DNA from: Polyporus tsugae
Taxonomy: Eukaryota; Basidiomycota; Agaricomycetes; Polyporales; Polyporaceae
Assembly: GCA_024305745.1 (NCBI GenBank)
Contig: JAHRBS010000014.1
Coordinates: 69,501-133,500, forward strand
Reading direction: 5' to 3'
DNA length: 64,000 nt
Made by a program: the position numbers and the translations under genes
Shown here: positions 57,728 through 64,000 of the stretch, one piece after another
Numbering within the stretch: the first letter of the stretch is position 1
Layout: each line of letters begins with the position of its first letter
Notes under the pieces: model-generated
The model's database searches: none
Seen by the model: the letters and a program-made list of their open reading frames with translations, nothing else
Told to the model about the DNA's origin: nothing

Positions 57728-59578
57728 TGCCGGCCATCAGTCGAACAGCTGCAGCAGGCTCTGGTGGAAAATGCTAAAGCGAGGACGACCGTTCGCGAGG
57801 AGAAGGTCAAGCTTAAGGTTGCGAGTTCAACGGTCGGTTGTTGAAGGGCATCGTCAAACTGGGAGTCGGAGAGGAGCCTCTCTTCGGAGGCCTACAGTAC
57901 ACCACCGGGTGATGGCTATGTCTGTCAGATATGGTCGGAGGACATGGATCCCATATCTCGGACCATATTGGTATGGCATCTAGCCCGGGGGTCTGATAAA
58001 TATGAAGTTAGCTCTTCCCAATTCCATATGATTGATCCCACACGCCATCGAGGTCCTGCTCTATCTGCGTATTGTATGCTCGTCATATGATAACGGTATG
58101 GTTCCAATAGCGCCCATGTCACAAGCTGGGGGCTTCTGCCCCAGCTTTCAGTTGCCACGCCCTGCGCCCCGCACGTGTAGCAAATATAACGGATACGAAA
58201 CACCTCCCAGTTCAGGTAGTAAATAACGAGATATATTGGAACACGCTGCTACAAATACAATACATGGGTACGACATAAGTACACTCGACATGATGGTCGC
58301 GCCGATGCCCTCGCTGCCACGTCACCACGGGACCGGTGTTTACATATCCTCCCCCGGCGCGCCGTACAGAAGATCAACGTTCAACCAAGAACCTGGTAAT
58401 GAAACAAGTGCGGCAACTGGTGACTCGTGAGAGGACGTACAACGAAAACCGTGACAGTCAAGATGAACACGTACGTGGCCTTCATCCCAACCTCGAGTTG
58501 CTGACCTCCTCCGCCAGTGCCAGCCTGGTGACCTTACCGTCGCCAACCCTTCCACGCTTAATGCATGGCGACATGGCGTTAGTAATAACTGCATCGAAGA
58601 GAGGAGAGAAGACGTACCAAAGAAGAATGCCAAGGGTATAGATGAAGGCATTGAGCCAGCACTGATAGGGAGTTGTATCATGTCCGAAGGGCTCGCAATG
58701 AGGGGGAAGCAAGTGGTCGACCGTCGGAGACAGGGACAAAGAAGTTGCGAAGTCCGTCGGGAAATTTTATAGCGCACGTCGGGGAAGCCCTCACGTGCTG
58801 GCACGATCTGTCTTGAGGTGGCCTGAGATGCGATCATGTGCTCGAATATATATTTCAGGTGGTGAACCATAGAGCAACGATATAGAGTAGGTACGGGGAT
58901 GGGATTAAGCAGTGAGTGTGAGAGACACAAGGGGATAACATGAGATCAAGGTCGGCCACCAGCCGGGACCAGTGTGGCTCGCCGGCATCAGTCTGGTACA
59001 GCGCTCATCTGAATGCCATGTGCTGGAACATGCCGAAACGATATTGTCGCTGCCCCATACCTTTTCGATGTGTCGGGTCACCTGGTGGTGTAGGTTGCCA
59101 TTGTTTGTCCCTATTGTGAAAGTGGCTGTCCATTGCGACGCGTGGCGGACCACGGTCTGTCAGTTTACTCATTCGTCTTTCTGGATCCCATTGACAACCC
59201 CTCACTGCACTACTGACCCCCTGGCCGGCGGTGACGCATTTGTTGAATGGAAAGGGTATGAGCATGAAGTATCCCATAAGATCATTCACTGCCCCGCACT
59301 GATAGCCTGAATATCCGCCCCTCCGAGCTGTCCAGGTATGTACTATACGCCTACATGCCTATCCATACTGCCGAGGCCTTGTCAATAATCATCTCCGTCA
59401 CAGCCAGAGAGAAGCCATGAAGCGTATTAATAGTGCCTTTACGTTGCTGCACCTCGGGTTTGCTGCGTGTGCCAGTGCCCTCGTGCGCCACGCTCCGCAG
59501 CAGGCAACAGTCAATCAGATCCATAATATCCGGCACGTTCATCTTCAGCGAGTTTCTTCCCCTCTGACCTGTTGCATC
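57728..59578. other. Unresolved accessory stretch
   Basis: Short frames occur on both strands. On the minus strand around 58620-58490 a splice-like pair would give a C-terminal stretch VITNAMSPCIKRGRVGDG and KVTRLALAEEV, possibly the tail of a membrane protein, but no convincing start or upstream exons were found. Nothing else is supportable. Confidence 0.25.
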
Positions 59579-61070
59579 ATGAACTCGATGCACTCTCCAC
59601 TCTGTGATATCCCGGTCCATGTAGAGCCGCACTTGGTCATTGTGACCATGGTGTTTGCCGTCATCTTTGGTATGTGCTTCCAACTCCGTCAACGCTCGCA
59701 TCCGTGTGCTGATAGTACAACTCCGGGGCCAACAGCTACGACGACCTGCGGGCTCGCAATCTGCTCATACATTCATATGTGAGTACGATCTGGGTGGAGG
59801 CTGAGTTCCTGCTAGTCCTGTACGAACATTCCCTCACATTTGGCACCAGCTTCGGCGGCCTTGGCCGGCCAACAGCAATCTCGCTCGCTGTCCCCCTCGT
59901 TTGGTATACACTCGATACAGCCTACTGGATTGCACCTCTCGCCAATGGTATTCAGGTCCACCTCTGTGCCCTGGTGGTCGGAGGACGTGCGTCCTTCAAC
60001 GGCGATATCTCGGTGTCTCCTGCTCCGGTGCTCATGTGTGCGACCCCCGGATTTCTCGCGACCAGCGTGCGAATCGACGTCTAGGCTTTTCACTGCCATC
60101 CTGTGCTGACCTTACTTACGAACAGATCCTCGTTGGCGAAACTATCTTATGGTGGAGAGTGTGCGCCGTGTGGGCGGGTAACAGGGCGGTCAAGTGCATA
60201 TGCATCGTGTCCCTATTCGTCACAGTCGGTGAGTAAAATCGCCGTTTACATTGCGTTCGCTGATGCGGCCACGCTCTAGTGTTCGTCGGTGCCACGATTG
60301 GCCGCCTTGAGATCATGAAGTCCCCTCCGACTCGTCTAGCGGTCATGTTCTTTGTCGACCCCGATGGAATAGGCACCTCAGTATCCGTGTTTGTCTCAAG
60401 CTTCGTCGTCGGTATACTCCTTAACTTGAAAAGAAGGTAAAAGTCGTTTCACAGACACGCCTCTCCGCAACCACTCCTAATGCCGCCATACTTCGGACAA
60501 GGACGCGCGGACCTGCACGCAAGACAGGTCGTAGATATTGCAAAGGAACTATGCAGAGATTGGGAGACCTCGCGTTCTGGTCAGTCGTGGCCGGGACATT
60601 CCTTGGTGCATCATGGGTAAGCATAATCTTCAAACCGACCGGGTGACAACCGCCATCCCACTAACGACGACGAGCAGGTCATGGTCGCCGCATCCCGCCG
60701 TCAGATATGGAAGACCCTGCGGGACGACACCCCGACCTGGTCGTTCTGGAACTTCACCTTGTTCGTGACGACGGTGTCCTGTATGCGGGTGCCGTGAGTC
60801 TCGCTGTACTTCAAAGCGCGCATCGCGTTTTCAGCGGCCTGACTTCGACGTAGTGCGTTGGTGTGGCTGCTCCCCCGGTCATTCGCGTTTGCCCCGTCGG
60901 ACGATGTGGGTGCACCGTCGGGCGACCCAGAACGCACCCTCGAGCGGATCACGATGCACGAACATCCCTGCCATTGCCACATTGAGCTGCAGGAGCGGGG
61001 AGGAGGCGCGAGCTACGCCGAACAGTTGGGTCATGAAAAGTGGACAGTGCTTTGACCCGACCGTCTTGCG
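59579..61070 (+). CDS. Possible multipass membrane protein, exon model uncertain
   Basis: A series of plus-strand stretches code hydrophobic segments separated by splice-like sites. They are HLVIVTMVFAVIF (ending at a GTATGT at 59670), YEHSLTFGTSFGG with AISLAVPLVWYTLDTAYWI, and ILVGETILWWRVCAVWAGNR, with further hydrophobic stretches near 60330-60440, 60560-60615 and 60680-60780. The string ILWWRVCAVW resembles the CWRACTIW mark of the 7-TM-like genes in this window, so a distant relation is possible. I could not join all exons in one frame without guesswork, and the 3' end is open. It could be a gene or a decayed one. Confidence 0.35.
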
Positions 61071-61394
61071 GACCCTGCAGTTGGTGAACCTGTAGATGAG
61101 GCTATTGGAACGTGGGCCGTTGGTACTGAAATCAAAAACTTGGTTGTATAATCTTCCACATACATGTCACCTCCCATGTCGTTACAGTCGTGTATACATT
61201 TATATTTACACACCGCAGTGACGAGCCGAGGAACGCGTACACTCGCCGCTAAGAACATGCCAAGTACGCGATCACCTGCACTCAACACCCTTGATATACT
61301 ACGGAACCCCAGAGAATACAAAGCGAGGGCGATAATCACCCAGTGGAGCGACGAACCTGACGCTAGCCCGACCCGATCTTGCCATTCTCGACAC
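61071..61394. other. Intergenic, 3' sides of neighbouring genes
   Basis: No gene is seen between the uncertain plus-strand gene and the minus-strand gene that ends at 61395. Confidence 0.4.
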
Positions 61395-62895
61395 TTAAGA
61401 GGTGGTCTGAGGCTCGGCCGCAGCGACGACCTGGTCGTGGGTGAGGTCGTCTCCCCCGTAGAACAGGCCCGACGTGCGGTCCTGGGTCTCGAGGTCGCTC
61501 TCGAGCTTGTCTAGTTTCATGTCATCCGACTTGTCCGCCGCCTCGATATGGGCGACGATGCTCTTCGCGGTCTGCAACAGCGCCCCCGCCTCTGTGTCAG
61601 CCGGACCAGCAGTCGGGTTCGCGGACGACTCAGCACTCACCCTGGCCGCGTACGAAGGGTCGGGGTCCGAGCTGCCGGGCATGGCGCCGAGGTAGTCGCC
61701 GAGCGACTCGAGCTGGTTCATGATGATCCCGCCCTCCTTCTGGAAGAACGACGTAGTGAGCCGCGTCGGCTGCAGGCTGTGGATCGCGTCGATGAGCTTC
61801 TTCTTCCTGTGGCGGCGCCATCAACACTCTCGTCGCAGGCGGATAATTAAAAGTTGGCGTACTGCTCTGCACCCTCGACGAGCTCGATCACCCCCGCGAT
61901 GAGGGTCACGACGAGGCCGACCACGCCGAGGACTTTGAAGAACGTGCTGATGCGGCCCATCATGGTCGCTGCCTTGGCGGCCTCTTCGCCGGCGTCGCCT
62001 GCGTCGCCCGCCTCTGTGCACGCGGTGGCCCACATGTCAGCGACCTGCGTCGTTCCAGCAGGGTAGCCCTTCGACGCGGACTCGGACTCACCCTCGAGGG
62101 TCTCCTGGGCTTCTTTGGCCTCAGAGGCGATCTTGCTCGCAGCTGCGGAGCATCAGAGTTGGTGAGACCAGAGGGGGACACAACGATGGGAGTTGGAAAG
62201 GAGCACCTTCTGCAGCAGCTGCGGTGCCCCCCTCGGCAGCCTTGAAGAAGTTAGCCATGTTCTTCACGTTGATGATGCGCGAGCCCCAGCGGGCGATCGC
62301 GATCGCCTGACTACCTACAGCGGGCGAATATGCATGAGCAGAGGGCAAGAACACCAGGAAACACGAGGACGACGGACCGGTGAGAATAACGCCTTCCGGG
62401 ACCATCAGCAGACCGCCGATGAAGTATGTCACGTCGAAGCCCTAGGACACCAAAATACACATGAGGACAACAGCTGGATAGAGGGGGTGTGAATGTGGAC
62501 TGACGCTCTTGCTAGCCTTGGCCGTCTTGATTAGCTACGAAAGAGCAATGCATCACCCATCAGTACGTATGCCACAGTTCTGTGTAGAGGAAGCTTACGG
62601 CCTCAAAAACCTTCCTCTCGTCAGGCGTCATACCACTGGCAGTGCGGTTGATAATGTCATCGACGGTGGCATGGCCGCCGGCCTTGAGAATGGCGTCGAG
62701 CGCGGGGCGGTACTGAACATTCTTCTCGTCCATCTGCTGTCCAATGCTCTTGATGTCGGACTGCAAGTTGGCCACGCTGTCGACGAGTTGCTGGAGGCGG
62801 GTCGCGCGCTGCTGGTTCTCTGTCGAGGACGTGAGCGCGCTGAACACGAAGAGGTGATGAGCACTCGGCGCCGGATTACCTGGGAAGAAGACCAT
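61395..62895 (-). CDS. Unknown alpha-helical protein with one hydrophobic segment
   Basis: About six exons splice in frame to some 365 residues. It starts MVFFPGNPAPSAHHLF, then a helical, coiled-coil-like part (QQLVDSVANLQSDIKSIGQQ) and an Asp/Glu/Arg-rich TASGMTPDERKVFEA. A moderately hydrophobic GFDVTYFIGGLLMVPEGVIL follows, then Ala/Glu-rich helices, a strong hydrophobic segment at about 230-255 (FFKVLGVVGLVVTLIAGVIE) and another helical part with KKKLIDAIHSLQPTRLTTSF. An acidic tail ends the protein. No signal peptide is evident. I do not recognise the family. The layout of long helices around a hydrophobic hairpin is reminiscent of helical membrane-inserting proteins, but that is only a shape comparison. 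Splice sites are canonical, including a GTACGC donor that removes a stop after EGAEQ. The gene appears intact. Confidence 0.65.
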
Positions 62896-64000
62896 GGTGA
62901 GATAGTTGAGATGTTGCTTGAGGGACGAGGAGAGTTGTCGTGTTGAGCTTGCTGGGGAAACATTAATGGACCAGAGACCTTATATACGACTCACGCTTCA
63001 TACCATTGGAGATGAAAGGGCCCAAGAGGTCGCAACCGCGCTCACCGGCATAGAGGGGCACCGGGGGAGCGTGTCCTGACAGAACGTGGAGACAATGCCG
63101 ACCTGCAGAAAGGCTCAGCAGCTGAAACCTCTCAACCTACCTGACTGTATACTGCGTCTCTCCAGTCACGCCCTTGGACTCGAAGGGTCGGATATGGCCT
63201 GTGATCGGCGTAGATCCTCAGTTCCCGGTGACGGTTGTGCCACGGGTATCGGCGTGAACCGAACACCGGGCGTTTCTGGGGCCATCACCGGTCGGTCCGG
63301 TAGGAAGAATGTCATGTACATTGTAGACGCGGATGGTCACGCACAGACATAAGCCCTATGTCCGCTTGCCCGCGCCTTCGTTGGAATACACTTGCAGTTG
63401 GACAGCAGGTCCACAGGCACCGGCGGGAAGAATGCGACAGCGAGCACGTCCCACGGGACAGTTCTGAATGGCCAGAAGTGCCCGGCAGAAGCGTACAATG
63501 GTTCTGCGCCCTGCATCGTCCCTGAGCGAGAGAACGAGAGGCGAGCTGTGAGTGGTTGGTGGGTATCAGGCAATACGGATGGAACGAAACGAAAGTGCAG
63601 ATCGAACCGGTGATAACCACAGCGCCAAATGGATACTCGAGCGAGTCTTCTCGCCACCAGCGGAGCGGCAAAGCGATCAATTTAGTCGCCGCGATTCTCA
63701 TGGTGATTCGGAGTCTCGGAGTCGTTGCACAATCGATTCCCGAATCGTACCAGACGACGTCGGCATCGAGTGTTCAAGGAAAACTCAGGCGAACGACGGC
63801 CGGTGGTCATCCGAATCATCACTGTCCGAGTTGTCGCCGTCGCCCTCCGTGGTAGGACATAAGAATGGCCCTCGGCGAGGACCTCAAAACCATGCTGAAA
63901 GCATGCATTCAAGTAAGCAAACGATCTCCGCGACCGAACGTGGGTGATCAACGTACGTTACGTAGCGCGGATTTGTCCGCCCCAGTCCTCGACCTTGACG
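62896..64000. other. Promoter side and unresolved right edge
   Basis: 62896-63080 is probably the promoter of the preceding minus-strand gene. From 63080 to 64000 the minus strand has open stretches, for example 63701-63600 (MRIAATKLIALPLRWW) and 63610-63360. There is also a possible acidic C-terminal end GDGDNSDSDDSDDHRPSFA near 63840-63785 that may belong to a gene extending beyond the window. No model is firm enough to call. Confidence 0.25.

Noticed and set aside
1..64000. CRISPR array or prokaryotic operon
   Set aside because: No regularly spaced short repeats. Genes have spliceosomal introns, so the DNA is eukaryotic.

Overview
The window looks like nuclear DNA of a basidiomycete of the Agaricomycete type, possibly a polypore (order inferred, not proven). 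It is GC-rich. Genes are split by many 50-70 bp introns with GTRNGT donors and NAG acceptors. The families present are typical of that group: 7-TM-like multipass proteins, BTB and F-box-like paralogues, a P450 with a hydrophobic N-terminus, and a PHD+SET regulator. Fungal housekeeping genes (SYM1, SOD2, prefoldin 6, VTI1) confirm the assignment.

Layout. 0.07-6.7 kb is the left arm of a large inverted repeat carrying an intact 7-TM-like gene (1230-2916, -). 9.1-14.4 kb is a second, more diverged copy in the same orientation with its own intact gene (9634-11308, -). 36.2-42.8 kb is the right arm with a third intact gene (39989-41652, +). Between and beside these lie broken pieces of the same cassette and of an associated element X (14.1-15.1, 23.55-24.9, 26.6-28.3 and 42.8-44.4 kb). 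Single-copy genes sit among them: a PHD/SET protein (15748-20665, -), SYM1 (21942-23130, -), a secreted or surface single-pass protein (30047-31523, +) and a P450 (32346-35077, -).

44.5-57.2 kb holds more fold-back duplications. There is a fragment of the SET gene (44.5-45.0), a second BTB gene (45476-46614, -) inverted against the first (25444-26560, +), and two decayed F-box-like genes facing each other (47478-49528, + and 54913-56715, -). The F-box pair encloses a compact conserved island: SOD2 (-), prefoldin 6 (-) and VTI1 (+). 57.2-64 kb holds an uncertain multipass gene (59.6-61.1, +), an unknown acidic helical protein with one hydrophobic segment (61395-62895, -), and stretches I could not resolve.

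The conserved genes encode unrelated basic functions: mitochondrial membrane and antioxidant proteins, a chaperone, a SNARE and chromatin. The accessory part looks like a fast-evolving landscape of repeated inverted segmental duplications. Intact 7-TM-like and BTB genes survive there inside largely decayed surroundings. I saw no reverse transcriptase, transposase, CRISPR, rRNA or convincing tRNA. All exon models are read by eye from frame, splice sites and copy-to-copy comparison.
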